Assembly (NCBI GenBank): GCA_005116835.1
Contig: SWDM01000014.1
Location: 124,001 to 188,000 of the forward strand
Reading direction: 5' to 3'
Origin: Nitrospira sp.
Lineage (GTDB): Bacteria > Nitrospirota > Nitrospiria > Nitrospirales > Nitrospiraceae
DNA length: 64,000 nucleotides
Shown: positions 8,748 to 17,508 of the stretch, in pieces
Layout of the letters: the number at the start of each line of letters is the position of its first letter
How positions within the stretch are numbered: the stretch's first letter is position 1
The notes under the pieces: generated by a model
The model's input: only the letters and a program-made list of their open reading frames with translations
What the model was told of the DNA's origin: nothing
The model's database searches: none
Translations under genes and position numbers: made by a program

Positions 8748-9587
8748 ATGAAATATCATGTGATGACGATCGAAGATGTGCGTTGGCTGCTGGGCCATAC
8801 CGGCGGATTTCGCGGTGGCTATGTGACGGATGTGCAGGTGTCGAAGCGAAGGCTCTTGGATGAAGCCTCGGGGCGCGAGGTGCCTGCCGGAACTCAGGTC
8901 ACGGTCGTCATCCGCTATCGGATCCGACAAATGGCTCGCGTGGCGAAACTGACGATGATCGGCGTGACGGATTTCTCGATGTTTGAACAGGAGGGGGCGG
9001 ACTGCTCAACGCTGGGGGTGATTCAATTGGAGTTCACCGACGGCAGACTCCGATTCTGGTTCGATCCGCAGGGTGAGCTCTACGTGGTGTGCGAGGAGGC
9101 GCAGTTGGAGGAAGTGGCGGCGCCGAGCCTCGAACCCCTGTCGCTGGAGCAGGTGGCTCAATGGACCTTTCAAAGCGAGATGCCGGATGGTCCCACGATC
9201 GCCTGGCTCTTGGCGGAATTGGATGTGGCTGGTGTGCCCTGTACCTGGAGGACCACGACTCCGTCACCCGCGCGTCACCCTTCTATTCAGTGGGAAGGGG
9301 ATCTACTTCTGGCCTCGATGCAGGAAACCACGAGTGCCTTAGGGGTTCACTGTATGTTGTACGGGCCGCTCGATGGGCCAGGGTTCGGCGTGGTGTTGCG
9401 GGTCCGTGGGGTGCAGGATCGCCGGACAGGCCAGATGTTGTCGCTCCTGGCGGACCTAATCGCTCAACGGTTTTCCGGCCAGTGCCTCGTGGGCAATACG
9501 ATCATCCCTGGCGGGGAATGGCAGAATTGGAAATCATTCGAGCAGCAACGAGGGATCGATAAGGCAACAACGAATGATGTTGGCTGA
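8748..9587 (+). CDS. Hypothetical protein, 279 aa
   Basis: I do not recognise this protein. It has no signal peptide and no membrane segment, and appears soluble with mixed alpha/beta content. A region around residues 195-240 (MQETTSALGVHCMLYGPLDGP) reads like a folded domain but shows no known motif. No clear ribosome site precedes the ATG, so the start is uncertain by a few codons. Neighbours do not suggest a function. Confidence 0.6.
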   Translation: MKYHVMTIEDVRWLLGHTGGFRGGYVTDVQVSKRRLLDEASGREVPAGTQVTVVIRYRIRQMARVAKLTMIGVTDFSMFEQEGADCSTLGVIQLEFTDGRLRFWFDPQGELYVVCEEAQLEEVAAPSLEPLSLEQVAQWTFQSEMPDGPTIAWLLAELDVAGVPCTWRTTTPSPARHPSIQWEGDLLLASMQETTSALGVHCMLYGPLDGPGFGVVLRVRGVQDRRTGQMLSLLADLIAQRFSGQCLVGNTIIPGGEWQNWKSFEQQRGIDKATTNDVG

Positions 9588-9593
9588 AGAGGT

Positions 9594-9702
9594 GGTTATT
9601 TGGTTTCTTTGGTTTGTCTTGTTTGTATGGTTGAATCAGGCCAGCTCGGTGAACTAAATCAACCAAACGAACCAAACGAACCAAATCAACCAAACAAACC
9701 AG
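9594..9702. repeat. Nonamer inverted-arm repeat, copy 1
   Basis: The left arm is built of 9-bp units (GGTTTCTTT, GGTTTGTCT, TGTTTGTAT, GGTTGAATC). The right arm carries the inverse units (CCAAACGAA, CCAAATCAA). It lies between convergent genes and touches the methyltransferase stop codon. Eight more copies are in the window. Confidence 0.85.
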
Positions 9703-9703
9703 A

Positions 9704-10438
9704 TTAGATCAGCGCCTGTCCGCTGGCCTGTTCCGACAGGCGGGCGCTGCTGTTGATATGGGCGTAGGCCGGGGCGCCGTTTCCGTTTTTCACGCCGTTG
9801 ATGTGTGTCTTGCCGTTCACGTGTTTCTCGTTCACACATTCCACCAATGCCCAGAGCCGCAGCGGGTTTACATGCTGTTTCCTGGCGACGTGCAGCGGCG
9901 TGCCGTCCAGCACAGTTTGGAGCGCCAAGTCCGTTCTCCACCCTAAGTGTTTCGTGATAGGGGACAGCACTTTCTCCACGGCGGCGATGATCTTGTTGTC
10001 GTTGGCGAAGTGATTCAGCATGATGATCCGTCCGCCAGGCCGGCAGACGCGGATCATTTCGTTGACCACCTGGCGGTAGTCGGGGACAGCGGTGACGACG
10101 TAGGCAGCGACGACGGTATCGAAACTGCTGTCAGGAAATTCCATTGCGCCGGCATCCATCCGATGCAACTCCACATGGTTCATCCGGTGCTCCGCCGCTT
10201 TCTGCTTCGCCTGATCCAGCATGCCTTCTGAGAAATCGATGCCGACGATCCGGCAATGGCGGGGATACATCGGCAGGGCTAAGCCGGTTCCGACTCCCAC
10301 TTCAAGGATTTTTTCGTTGGGTTGGACGTTTAAATTCTGGATCACCGACTGACGGCCTTCATGAAACACTTTTCCGAAAATGCGATCGTAGATTTTGGCG
10401 TATGCAGTATAGACACGTTCGATTTTCGCTAATTCCAT
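9704..10438 (-). CDS. Class I SAM-dependent methyltransferase, PmtA/UbiE-like
   Basis: A 244-residue protein. ILEVGVGTG (about residue 45) is the SAM-binding motif I, VGIDFSEGML is motif II, and the N-terminal VYTAYAKIYDRIFGKVFHEGR segment resembles phosphatidylethanolamine N-methyltransferases of the PmtA type. RPGGRIIMLNHF is the post-motif III strand. The likely reaction is methyl transfer to a lipid headgroup or quinone precursor. The last 45 residues are low-complexity (many N, H, K and A) and are not part of the fold. There is no obvious operon partner. Confidence 0.8.
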   Translation of the reverse strand: MELAKIERVYTAYAKIYDRIFGKVFHEGRQSVIQNLNVQPNEKILEVGVGTGLALPMYPRHCRIVGIDFSEGMLDQAKQKAAEHRMNHVELHRMDAGAMEFPDSSFDTVVAAYVVTAVPDYRQVVNEMIRVCRPGGRIIMLNHFANDNKIIAAVEKVLSPITKHLGWRTDLALQTVLDGTPLHVARKQHVNPLRLWALVECVNEKHVNGKTHINGVKNGNGAPAYAHINSSARLSEQASGQALI

Positions 10439-10668
10439 ATCACCTCCGACTCCACATTAAGGGCGACTTGCGCTTCTCGATAAGCGAGGGATGAGCCGAC
10501 TGCCGCAACTACAGAATATAACTCGTGCGGCGGAGCACCTGAGTGGAGCGAGGGGACCCGCCAAAACAACCAGCGGGGGTACTCTAGCCAACTCACTGCA
10601 ATGAGTCAACAGATTATCTCTGCCCCATCCCTTGATTCATCTGCGGCCCCTATGGGATAGGTACCAGC

Positions 10669-11289
10669 ATGATCTTTGCTGGATTTTTCGCCGCGGCGCT
10701 CTGTCTTGGCCTTATCATCGGGGACTGGTTTTACTTCGTAAGGCTCACGCCGGACGCCGGTCGGTACGGATGCGGCGTGGCCCGAACGCATGATCGATTC
10801 ACACATACGACGATGGGGCAGTTAGCAGAACGGTTCGATGCCGGCGGTGTCTTGGCCTTGCCGCATGGGGTGGCTCGGTTTTACCGGGATGTGAACCAGA
10901 TCGTGATTCGACAGAAGTACCGGCTGTTCGCGATGGGCTTCCGAACCTTGTGGCCGTTGAAGGGGCTGATTTCGCTGTCTCCTGAGGGCGATGCGGTTGC
11001 GGTGCTCTGCAGAAAGATCACGCCCTGGTCCTCGGCGATCGTCACCGCCGTCTGGTTTGCCGTGGTGGCTGTGGGGACGGTGGGGGCCGTGATTTCCCTG
11101 TTCATCGAGGGACAAATGACATCGGCCGGTGGAACGGTGTTGGCCCTGGGCATCGTCGGGTTGGGAGCCGTGTTTTTACTGTCCGGCGCCATTACGGTCG
11201 TCTTTGCCTATCGGCTGGAGAATGCACGGCTCATGCTGGTGTATCAGGAACTCAGGGAAGTGATCGAAGGGGCCAGGGTGGAGGTCTGA
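10669..11289 (+). CDS. Hypothetical membrane protein, 206 aa
   Basis: I see an N-terminal hydrophobic segment (about residues 1-20), a polar middle part, then two membrane segments (about 122-144 and 152-180) and a short C-terminal helix. No known domain is recognised. The 230-bp gap upstream contains nothing I can assign. The ATG has only a weak ribosome site (GGATAGG). A nonamer repeat element follows. Confidence 0.6.
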   Translation: MIFAGFFAAALCLGLIIGDWFYFVRLTPDAGRYGCGVARTHDRFTHTTMGQLAERFDAGGVLALPHGVARFYRDVNQIVIRQKYRLFAMGFRTLWPLKGLISLSPEGDAVAVLCRKITPWSSAIVTAVWFAVVAVGTVGAVISLFIEGQMTSAGGTVLALGIVGLGAVFLLSGAITVVFAYRLENARLMLVYQELREVIEGARVEV

Positions 11290-11298
11290 GAGAAAGCC

Positions 11299-11388
11299 GG
11301 TTTGTTTGGTTTATTTGGTCTGTTTGGTTGAAAGAAACTAACCATAAAACCAAATCAACCAGATAAACCAAATGAACCAAATAAACAA
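11299..11388. repeat. Nonamer inverted-arm repeat, copy 2
   Basis: Left arm GGTTTGTTT, GGTTTATTT, GGTCTGTTT, GGTTGAAAG; right arm of inverse CCAAATCAA/CCAGATAAA-type units. It separates convergent genes and ends next to the stop codon of the following minus-strand gene. Confidence 0.85.
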
Positions 11389-11390
11389 GC

Positions 11391-11735
11391 TCAGGAGAGA
11401 TACAGACTCAGAAACAGATCATACTCGGAGGGGAGATTCAGGCTGGATCGATCGCGGGCGAGGCCGGCGATGATACCGCGATGTTTCTTGCAGAGCCCGG
11501 ACGATTCAAAGGCCTGGCGAAAGTGCCGCCAGCGCGCAGTAGCATCGGTGGCCAGACTCGCTCGTTCCGCCGGCGGTAATGAGTGGATCGAGGTTGTGAG
11601 GAAACGAATGGCCTTCTCGACACTCTCATAGGGCGGCGCAAGTTTGAGCAGGGCATAGAACGTTTCGAGATGATGGCGGAACTCCTCTCGGAGCGCCTGG
11701 GTCTGATCGGTTGGGGGAGCAGTCGGTTCAGACAT
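11391..11735 (-). CDS. Hypothetical small helical protein, 114 aa
   Basis: A soluble, mainly helical protein rich in Leu, Arg and Glu with no signal peptide. I do not recognise the family. It is bounded by two nonamer repeats, at 11299-11388 and 11803-11880. There is no strong ribosome site, but the frame is fully open and its codon use resembles the neighbours. Confidence 0.5.
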   Translation of the reverse strand: MSEPTAPPTDQTQALREEFRHHLETFYALLKLAPPYESVEKAIRFLTTSIHSLPPAERASLATDATARWRHFRQAFESSGLCKKHRGIIAGLARDRSSLNLPSEYDLFLSLYLS

Positions 11736-11802
11736 AGTAATCGGAAGGATGATACGAGATACACCGTCATTGTGACAACAGTCTGGGCGGTCGCGGTATA
11801 AG

Positions 11803-11880
11803 AGGTTTGTTTGGTTTGTCTTGTTTATTTGGTTGAATTAGACCAACACGATGAACTAAACAAACCAAATAAACCAAATT
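11803..11880. repeat. Nonamer inverted-arm repeat, copy 3
   Basis: Left arm GGTTTGTTT, GGTTTGTCT, TGTTTATTT, GGTTGAATT; right arm with CCAAATAAA-type units. It ends two bases before the AAGAGGAGG ribosome site of the next gene, so it would be in that gene's leader. Confidence 0.85.
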
Positions 11881-11897
11881 TTAAGAGGAGGTTCTAT

Positions 11898-12380
11898 ATG
11901 AAGAGATTTCAGGGATACATTCTTGGACTCGTTGTTGTGCTCGCCTTGACCGGCTGTTCGTCTTACCGTCATCACGGGATGGGTGGTGAAGGGAAAGGCG
12001 ATGCCTATTGGCAAAAGGGTCAGCAGGACATGGCGGCCTTAATCGACAGAACTGTCAAAGATCCGGGGAAGGCCGGGCAAGTCAAATCGATCGTAGGTGA
12101 GATTGTGACGGAGTTGAAGGCCAGTCGCGAGCAGGAGCGCGCGGGGCACCGCAAGCTGTATGAGTTGAGCGCAAACTACACCGCAACGCCGGAAGAGTTT
12201 ACCAAGGTCCTGGATGACGCAAACAATTTGAGGATGCAGTCGGCGACGAAGATCCTCTTGCTCCGTTTCAGGATGAAAGATCTTATGACGGCCGAGGAGT
12301 GGAAAGCCCTGTCGGATCAGATGCTGGCCTACAGCAGCCGCTATAAACATAGCGAGTCGGCGCCAAAAGCCGGCTACTGA
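11898..12380 (+). CDS. Small helical lipoprotein, possibly CpxP/Spy-like
   Basis: A 160-residue lipoprotein with lipobox LTGC near residue 19. The ATG at 11898 is preceded by AAGAGGAGG 6 bases upstream, so the longer frame through the repeat is not the real start. The mature part is helical; the region ATPEEFTKVLDDANNLRMQSATKILLLRFRMKD.. then LTAEEWKAL-like segment resembles Spy/CpxP periplasmic chaperones, where a conserved LTxxQ-type turn is normal, but the exact motif is absent (MTAEEW instead). A role in periplasmic stress is an inference. Confidence 0.68.
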   Translation: MKRFQGYILGLVVVLALTGCSSYRHHGMGGEGKGDAYWQKGQQDMAALIDRTVKDPGKAGQVKSIVGEIVTELKASREQERAGHRKLYELSANYTATPEEFTKVLDDANNLRMQSATKILLLRFRMKDLMTAEEWKALSDQMLAYSSRYKHSESAPKAGY

Positions 12381-12398
12381 AAAATCGTTCTCGGAAAC

Positions 12399-12486
12399 CG
12401 TGAAACGTGAGATGTGAAAAGTGAAACGTAAGATTGCCGAGCGCTCTCCTCAAGAGCCTTTCACGTTTTACGTTTCACTTTTCACG
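12399..12486. repeat. Heptamer inverted-arm repeat (GTGAAAC type)
   Basis: The left arm has 7-bp units GTGAAAC, GTGAGAT, GTGAAAA, GTGAAAC. The right arm has inverse units TTTCACG, TTTTACG, TTTCACT. The right arm contains the stop codon of the minus-strand beta-propeller gene. Confidence 0.8.
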
Positions 12487-13534
12487 AACTGTGAGTCGGC
12501 GCGGGCTTGAGCGGCAGGGCGGTCCAGGTCGCGCCTGCGTCGGTCGAGCGGTAAAGGCCGCTGCCGTTTGTGCCGGCATAGAGGAGGCGCGGGTCGCGCG
12601 GGCTCATCGCCAGGGTGCGAATGTTCAGTGAGCCCAATCCACTGTTGACCGGACTCCAAGATTGTCCGCTGTCGGGGCTTTTCCAGACTCCCCCCGGCCC
12701 TCCGATATAGAGGGTCTTCGGTTGGGCCGGGTCGAGGAGGATACTGCTCACAAACAGATCGGGGAGCGATTGTCCGATCCGCTCCCACTGGTCTCCATGG
12801 GTCGCTGTGCGAAAGAGGCCCTTTGTGGTTCCGGCATAGACGATGTCGGGGTTGACCACGTCGAAGACAATCACGTTCACCCCCAGCGACATGCCCCCCA
12901 TCAACTCCTGTTCGGGAATCAGCCCGTTATTGACTTTCTTCCACCCCATTGCCGCGTTGTCGGATCGATAGACTCCTCCCGTCGTTCCCGCGTAAAGGAT
13001 TCGTGGATCGCGGGGATGAATGGCAATGGAGACCACGATGTGGACTTCCTTCATCCCCGCCATGCGTTCTTCCCATTCACGCCCGCCGTCTTTGGTGTAA
13101 AAGGCGCCGACGGTCGTAGCAGCGTAGATCTGGTCGTGGTCCGTCGGGTGAAAGACGAATTGATTGATAAAGGAGACGTGTTCTTTGAGTCCGACGTTAT
13201 GGGGCAGCCAATGTTGCCCGCCATCCGGACTCTTATAGACGGCATCCGCCATCGTGCCGGCATAGATGGTGGCGGGAAATTCAGGATCGATCGCGAGCGT
13301 CGTCACTCGTCTCGCGCTGAAACTCGGGAACCGCTCCCACAATTGGCCCTCGTCGCGCGATTTGTAGACCGCATCGTTCGTGGCGACGTAGAGGATGTTT
13401 GCATTCGTCGGATGCAGGGCAATCGAAACGATCGCCTCGCTCTCTTTCTGACAACCGGTGCCGACTATGCAGAGGAATAGGGCGAGGGCACAGGTGAGTA
13501 GCCGAGGAATCTGGTTGGTCGGGAGCGTGGTCAT
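12482..13534 (-). CDS. BNR-repeat beta-propeller lipoprotein (Ycf48/sortilin-like)
   Basis: A 350-residue protein with lipobox VGTGC near residue 28. The mature part has about seven repeats of the form hP-x-x-P-x-x-h-Y-A-G-T followed by G-V-Y-K-S-x-D-x-G-x-x-W, the Asp-box signature of BNR/YCF48/VPS10 propellers. Such proteins bind ligands or assist complex assembly, but the fold alone does not tell which. The last residues lie in a heptamer repeat. The ATG at 13534 has a weak GGACAG site. Confidence 0.83.
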   Translation of the reverse strand: MTTLPTNQIPRLLTCALALFLCIVGTGCQKESEAIVSIALHPTNANILYVATNDAVYKSRDEGQLWERFPSFSARRVTTLAIDPEFPATIYAGTMADAVYKSPDGGQHWLPHNVGLKEHVSFINQFVFHPTDHDQIYAATTVGAFYTKDGGREWEERMAGMKEVHIVVSIAIHPRDPRILYAGTTGGVYRSDNAAMGWKKVNNGLIPEQELMGGMSLGVNVIVFDVVNPDIVYAGTTKGLFRTATHGDQWERIGQSLPDLFVSSILLDPAQPKTLYIGGPGGVWKSPDSGQSWSPVNSGLGSLNIRTLAMSPRDPRLLYAGTNGSGLYRSTDAGATWTALPLKPAPTHSS

Positions 13535-13713
13535 TGTGCAGAGTCTGTCCTGAACACAACAATCCTAATCACAGCGGTTGGAGGGGAGTCAAGGTGGTGA
13601 TGAGGTGAAGGAGCGAGTTGAGTGTATATGTGGTGTGTGCGAGTGAGATTAGGTTTTGCGGGTGGGGAAGGCAGGGGAGAAAGGATTCGAACGTGTATCG
13701 GACGTGTGAGGCA

Positions 13714-13745
13714 GCGCGCGGAGGGCCGACAATCCCTCCGCGCGC
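13714..13745 (-). terminator. Strong GC-rich hairpin after the DUF1579 gene
   Basis: A 12-bp perfect stem (GCGCGCGGAGGG with CCCTCCGCGCGC) and an 8-base loop, 15 bases past the stop of the DUF1579 gene. No T-run follows on the minus strand, so it may be a rho-assisted terminator or an mRNA 3' stabiliser. Confidence 0.6.
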
Positions 13746-13759
13746 GGCTGAGCTTTTGG

Positions 13760-14359
13760 CTATGGCTTCCTGGTATAGGTGATCTCCATCATCTTCGTTT
13801 CCTTGCCGCCGTGGTGAGCCCCGTACATGTCGAACAGCTGGGTATTGCTGTCGACAATCTTCCAGATGGCGCGATGCGTCATCTTCCCTCCGCCTGGCTC
13901 AGGGTGCGACCCCTTCAACGTGATCGTCTTGCCGTCGGCGCTGGCCGTACCTTCCATCATGAAAATCCCCGTACCCATCGTATCGATCCAGGCTGTCATA
14001 TATTTCTTGGTCATGTTGTCGTAGGCGTCGATCCCGACCCCGGAGAAGGGTTGTCCCATCATGTTGCCGGTGAATTCCTGATAGAGAAAGCGCCCGTCCA
14101 ATAACATCTTCATCTCCGCCGTGCCGGTCGATTCCGTGGGTGGCTTGCCCGGCTCCATCCATTCTTTAGTCGTGGTCGTCCAGCTACCGGCCAAGGTCGC
14201 AAACAATTTATGCGGCTCACCGGGCGTGCCGAGCTTCTTCCATACCTCCATCATGGCCTGCGGGTCCATCTGCTTTTCGTGTTTCTTCTCCTTGGCCAAG
14301 ACGGGGGACGCGAGAAGAGCCAGCGTGAGACAGGTGAGGGGAACAAATGAGAAACGCAT
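13760..14359 (-). CDS. Secreted DUF1579 family protein
   Basis: A 199-residue protein; start at 14359 with AAGGAGG 6 bases upstream. Signal peptide residues 1-20. LAGSWTTTTKEWMEPGKPP and the following GTAEMKMLLDGRFLYQEFTG match DUF1579, a lipocalin-like family of unknown role that is often found with ECF42 sigma factors and YCII/DGPF proteins. It is the last gene of a three-gene operon after the VOC and YCII genes, with gaps of 48 and 68 bases, and is probably transcribed from the motif at 15435-15463. Confidence 0.85.
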   Translation of the reverse strand: MRFSFVPLTCLTLALLASPVLAKEKKHEKQMDPQAMMEVWKKLGTPGEPHKLFATLAGSWTTTTKEWMEPGKPPTESTGTAEMKMLLDGRFLYQEFTGNMMGQPFSGVGIDAYDNMTKKYMTAWIDTMGTGIFMMEGTASADGKTITLKGSHPEPGGGKMTHRAIWKIVDSNTQLFDMYGAHHGGKETKMMEITYTRKP

Positions 14360-14427
14360 AAGAACCTCCTTATTATGTGATTGTGATCGGCTAAAGGTAA
14401 ATCGTTCCATCTTCTCCGCCACTGCAA

Positions 14428-14859
14428 CTACTTCTTCTTGTCCATCTGCGCACGCAGGCGCTCCTCTTGCTCCCTCAATTCAGGTGTGAACTCAGCCCCG
14501 AAGTCCTCCGCCTCGAATACCTGACGTATTTCAATCTCGCCTTCCTTGCCATCGACGGCCGGATTGGGGCAACGCTTCACCCACTCGATCGCTTCTTCCT
14601 TCGACTTCACCTGCCACAGCCAATAGCCAGCGATCAGCTCCTTCGTCTCCGTGAACGGCCCGTCGATGACGGTCCGCTGCTTGCCTGAGAACTTGACGCG
14701 GGCACCCTTCGAACTCGGCTGAAGCCCCTCGCCCGCGAGCATCACTCCGGCTTTTACCAGTTCCTCGTTGAACTTCCCCATTTCGGTCAGGAGCTTCTCG
14801 CTCGGCATCACACCGGCTTCCGAATCCTTCGTGGCTTTTACGATGACCATGAATCGCAT
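14428..14859 (-). CDS. YCII-related (DGPF) protein
   Basis: A 143-residue protein with strong ribosome site AAAAGGAG. MRFMVIVKA at the start, then IDGPFTETKELIAGYWLWQVKSKEEAIEW, is the DGPF motif with the following conserved helix. YCII/DGPF proteins form small ferredoxin-like dimers; their chemistry is mostly unknown. This copy has an extra C-terminal helix (residues about 115-143) rich in charged residues. It is the middle gene of the VOC-YCII-DUF1579 operon. Presence beside an ECF42 sigma factor matches a known association. Confidence 0.9.
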   Translation of the reverse strand: MRFMVIVKATKDSEAGVMPSEKLLTEMGKFNEELVKAGVMLAGEGLQPSSKGARVKFSGKQRTVIDGPFTETKELIAGYWLWQVKSKEEAIEWVKRCPNPAVDGKEGEIEIRQVFEAEDFGAEFTPELREQEERLRAQMDKKK

Positions 14860-14907
14860 GGTGTAGTCTCCTTTTCGATTGAATGACCGAACAATGTATT
14901 GCCGACC

Positions 14908-15393
14908 CTATCGCCCTTCATAGGCTTGCTGTATGCGTTGCATGTCAGGTTTGGTCATTTGCAGAATCGCCGCCATGACTTTCTCCGATTTCTCGGGGTC
15001 CATGTCGCGCAACATCTCATCCCACTCAGGCACAATGATCTGCCACGACAATCCAAACTTGTCTTTCAGCCAGCCGCAGGGTCCTTCTTCTCCGCCTTCG
15101 GAGAGCTTGCTCCACATCTCATCGATTTCTGCTTGCGAATGGCACTTCACCATGAACGAGATAGCCTCACTGAACTTGAAAAGCGGCCCGCCGTTCAAGG
15201 CAACGAATTCCTGCCCCTCGATCTCAAAGGTCACGGTCATGACCGAGCCCTTCGGCCTTCCCGAGACCTTGGCGCCAGCCTCTCCATAGCGGGTGATATG
15301 TCCGAGCTTCGCGCTCTTGAAGACCGACACGTAAAACGTCGCCGCCTCTTCGGCCTTGTCGTCGAACCACAAACAGGGCGTGATCTTCTGCAT
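14908..15393 (-). CDS. VOC-superfamily PhnB-like protein
   Basis: A 161-residue protein of the PhnB/'3-demethylubiquinone-9 3-methyltransferase' glyoxalase-fold type. It shows the PCLWFDDKAEEAATFYVSVF start, FEIEGQEFVALNGGP in the middle and CGWLKDKFGLSWQIIVP near the end, all conserved in this family. Ribosome site GGAGGAAC precedes the ATG. It is first in the operon and carries the ECF42-type promoter motif 42-70 bases upstream of its start codon. Function unknown; these proteins are often ECF42 targets together with YCII proteins. Confidence 0.9.
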   Translation of the reverse strand: MQKITPCLWFDDKAEEAATFYVSVFKSAKLGHITRYGEAGAKVSGRPKGSVMTVTFEIEGQEFVALNGGPLFKFSEAISFMVKCHSQAEIDEMWSKLSEGGEEGPCGWLKDKFGLSWQIIVPEWDEMLRDMDPEKSEKVMAAILQMTKPDMQRIQQAYEGR

Positions 15394-15434
15394 GGTCTGT
15401 TCCTCCGAAATCGAATCAACCAGCTTCTATCTCT

Positions 15435-15463
15435 TAGTCGAACGGGACGGTTCGAGATCGACA
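15435..15463 (-). promoter_or_regulatory. Putative ECF42-type promoter for the VOC-YCII-DUF1579 operon
   Basis: On the minus strand TGTCGA (15463-15458), 17 bases, then CGACTA (15440-15435). The same two hexamers, 16 bases apart, precede the other YCII operon at 17909-17936. As I recall, the published ECF42 consensus has TGTCGA at -35 and a CGA-containing -10. The expected start site is about 30-40 bases before the VOC start codon. Confidence 0.7.
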
Positions 15464-15469
15464 GCGCGA

Positions 15470-15766
15470 CTAGCCGCCCGCCATCGCGCCGACAATGAGC
15501 AATGGTTCGACTCCGCTCACTACAGCAGCGGGTAGGGGACTATCTGATGGTTCGTGCGACAAATCCTGCTCGCAAGCAAAGAAGCGGATGAACGGTCGAC
15601 GACGTTTCGTAGAGTGGTCGCGGATCGTCCCGCGCAACATCGGATAGTGGACCTCCAAGGCATCCAGCACCGAGCCCACGGTGACCGGGGAGGCGATGTC
15701 CAGCGTGACTTCACCATCCACCCGCGCCAGTGTTCGTAAATGTTGCGGAAGCACAACTCGAATCAT
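15470..15766 (-). CDS. MoaD/ThiS-like sulfur carrier ending in Gly-Gly
   Basis: A 98-residue protein starting [10 protein letters not shown] at 15766 (a longer frame runs into repeat DNA) and ending GAMAGG. The C-terminal di-glycine and the [15 protein letters not shown] segment fit ubiquitin-like sulfur carriers of the MoaD/ThiS family, in which the end is adenylated and thiocarboxylated by an E1-like enzyme. No E1 or molybdopterin gene is nearby. It lies directly downstream of a beta-propeller gene, an arrangement I associate with a recurring 'propeller plus MoaD-like' pair of unknown role. Confidence 0.78.
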   Translation of the reverse strand: MIRVVLPQHLRTLARVDGEVTLDIASPVTVGSVLDALEVHYPMLRGTIRDHSTKRRRPFIRFFACEQDLSHEPSDSPLPAAVVSGVEPLLIVGAMAGG

Positions 15767-15772
15767 AAGTCG

Positions 15773-15850
15773 TCCCACGTCTCTCGTAAAGCGTATCTCG
15801 CGCAAGAACTATTCTCCCTGCGCTTCACGAACGACGCTTCACGCCCCATT
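15773..15850. repeat. Heptamer-type repeat before the MoaD-like gene
   Basis: Units such as CGTATCTCGCG and GCTTCACG around a short core form weak inverted arms, as at 2713-2790. It touches the stop codon of the upstream propeller gene and the leader of the MoaD-like gene. Confidence 0.5.
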
Positions 15851-17030
15851 AGAGTGTTTGAACCTCCACGGATAAAACAGCAGGCAAGTCCCTTACGATC
15901 GGTGCCCAACTGTCTCCATCATCGGCCGAACCATAGACCTGCCCGCCGGTTGTGCCGAAATACAAACCGCAGGGCTCGAGCTGATCGACGGCCATCGCAT
16001 CGCGCAGAATATTGACGTAACAATCCTGTTGCGGCAGCCCCTTCGTCAACGGCTCCCATTCGTTACCGCCGGTCTTGCTGCGGTACACGCGCAGTTTTCC
16101 CTCCGGTGGGTAATGTTCGGAATCGCTCTTGATGGGGACCACATAGACCGTGTTCGGTTCATGGGCATGCACGGCGATTGGAAATCCAAAATCGCTCGGC
16201 AGATTGCCGCTAATCTCCTGCCACGAATCTCCGCCATTGTCGCTGCGCAGCACATCCCAATGTTTCTGCATGAACAGCACGTTCGGGCGAGAGGGATGCA
16301 TCGTGATGCAATGGACGCAATGACCGACTTCGGCATCCGGATCGGGCAGTTCATACTTCGAGACCAAGCCTTTGTTTGTCGGCTTCCATGTCTTGCCGGC
16401 GTCGTCGCTGCGAAAAGTCCCGGCGGCTGAAATGGCGACGAAGATCCGGTCGGGATTGCCCTTGTCCAGCACGATCGTGTGCAGGCACATCCCGCCGGCG
16501 CCCGGTTGCCAGAGCTGTCCCTTCGCGCTGCGCAGCCCCGCCAGCTCCTTCCACGTTTTCCCTGCATCCACAGACTTGAACAGCGCCGCGTCCTCCGTGC
16601 CGGCATAGACCGTGTCTGGATCGGTCAGCGACGGTTCGAGATGCCAGACCCGTTTAAATTCCCACGGACGTTGTGAGCCGTCGTACCATTGGTGCGTCGT
16701 GAGCGGCTGGCCCGTTTCAACTGACGCGTCGTAGCGGAACATGTTGCTCTCACCCTTCGGCATACCGTCCGGACCCATGAGATCTTCAGGTTTGGTCCCG
16801 GGTGGATTCCATGTTTTGCCTCCGTCGTCCGAACGCTGGATGACCTGTCCAAACCAACTACTGGTCTGCGAAGCATAGATCCGATTGGGGTCTGTGGGCG
16901 ATCCCTTGAGGTGGTACAGTTCCCAGCCTCCGAAATGAGGCCCGTTCACGTTCCACTGTTTCCGCTTGCCGTCCGACGTCAAAATGAACGCGCCCTTCTT
17001 CGTTCCAATCAGTAACCGTATGCTGCTCAT
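15849..17030 (-). CDS. BNR/exo-sialidase-like beta-propeller protein
   Basis: A 393-residue cytoplasmic protein without signal peptide. Start 17030 chosen because AAAGGAG lies 6 bases upstream. Repeated Asp-box segments (S-x-D-x-G-x-x-W), for example [27 protein letters not shown] and RSDNGGDSW, define a BNR six-bladed propeller. The start [16 protein letters not shown] is typical of a family often annotated as glycosyl hydrolase or exo-alpha-sialidase. No sialidase arginine triad could be confirmed, so an enzymatic role is doubtful. The MoaD-like gene follows on the same strand, 82 bases away. Confidence 0.85.
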   Translation of the reverse strand: MSSIRLLIGTKKGAFILTSDGKRKQWNVNGPHFGGWELYHLKGSPTDPNRIYASQTSSWFGQVIQRSDDGGKTWNPPGTKPEDLMGPDGMPKGESNMFRYDASVETGQPLTTHQWYDGSQRPWEFKRVWHLEPSLTDPDTVYAGTEDAALFKSVDAGKTWKELAGLRSAKGQLWQPGAGGMCLHTIVLDKGNPDRIFVAISAAGTFRSDDAGKTWKPTNKGLVSKYELPDPDAEVGHCVHCITMHPSRPNVLFMQKHWDVLRSDNGGDSWQEISGNLPSDFGFPIAVHAHEPNTVYVVPIKSDSEHYPPEGKLRVYRSKTGGNEWEPLTKGLPQQDCYVNILRDAMAVDQLEPCGLYFGTTGGQVYGSADDGDSWAPIVRDLPAVLSVEVQTL

Positions 17031-17097
17031 CACCGACTCCTTTCATATTTATGCACCGCGGTCCCCACGCCGAATTATCATACTCAGCACTCAGTCC

Positions 17098-17472
17098 TCA
17101 GCACTGTTCAGTTTGGGGCAATCCCGTGATCTCGATCAAGGGCCGAACTTCCACCGTTCCGATGCGAGCCCCCGGCACCCGGCCTGCGATGCTGACGGCC
17201 TCGTTGAGATCCCGCGCGTTGATCAGGAAATAGCCGGCAATCTGTTCGCGCGTTTCGATAAACGGGCCATCGGTCACGAGAGGCTTGCCCTCGCGCACTT
17301 TTACAAGTACGGCTGTGCCTGCCGGATGCAGCGGCGAGGCGCTCAGATACCGTCCGGCGGCGTGTAGCTGGTGCGTGAGTTCGATGGATTCAGCGAGCAG
17401 CTGCTGGCGCTTCTCCTTCTCGATCTTCTCGAAGGCCTCTTCGTCATGATGTACGATCAACATGAATTTCAT
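17098..17472 (-). CDS. YCII-related (DGPF) protein
   Basis: A 124-residue protein: MKFMLIVHHDEEAF start, ASPLHPAGTAVLVKVREGK, then VTDGPFIETREQIAGYFLINARDLNEAVSIAGRVP, the DGPF motif and conserved helix. It is 36 bases downstream of another YCII gene and is surely cotranscribed from the motif at 17909-17936. The two share about half their residues by eye, suggesting tandem duplication. Function is unknown, linked to the ECF42 sigma factor by family association. Confidence 0.9.
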   Translation of the reverse strand: MKFMLIVHHDEEAFEKIEKEKRQQLLAESIELTHQLHAAGRYLSASPLHPAGTAVLVKVREGKPLVTDGPFIETREQIAGYFLINARDLNEAVSIAGRVPGARIGTVEVRPLIEITGLPQTEQC

Positions 17473-17508
17473 CGCGTGACTCCCGGTATGACTGCTATTG
17501 GGTGCTTC

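Noticed and set aside
13680-13710. tRNA-like TTCGAA sequence
   Set aside because: No acceptor stem, anticodon arm or CCA context around it; the same applies to GGTTCGAAG in the 33298 array.
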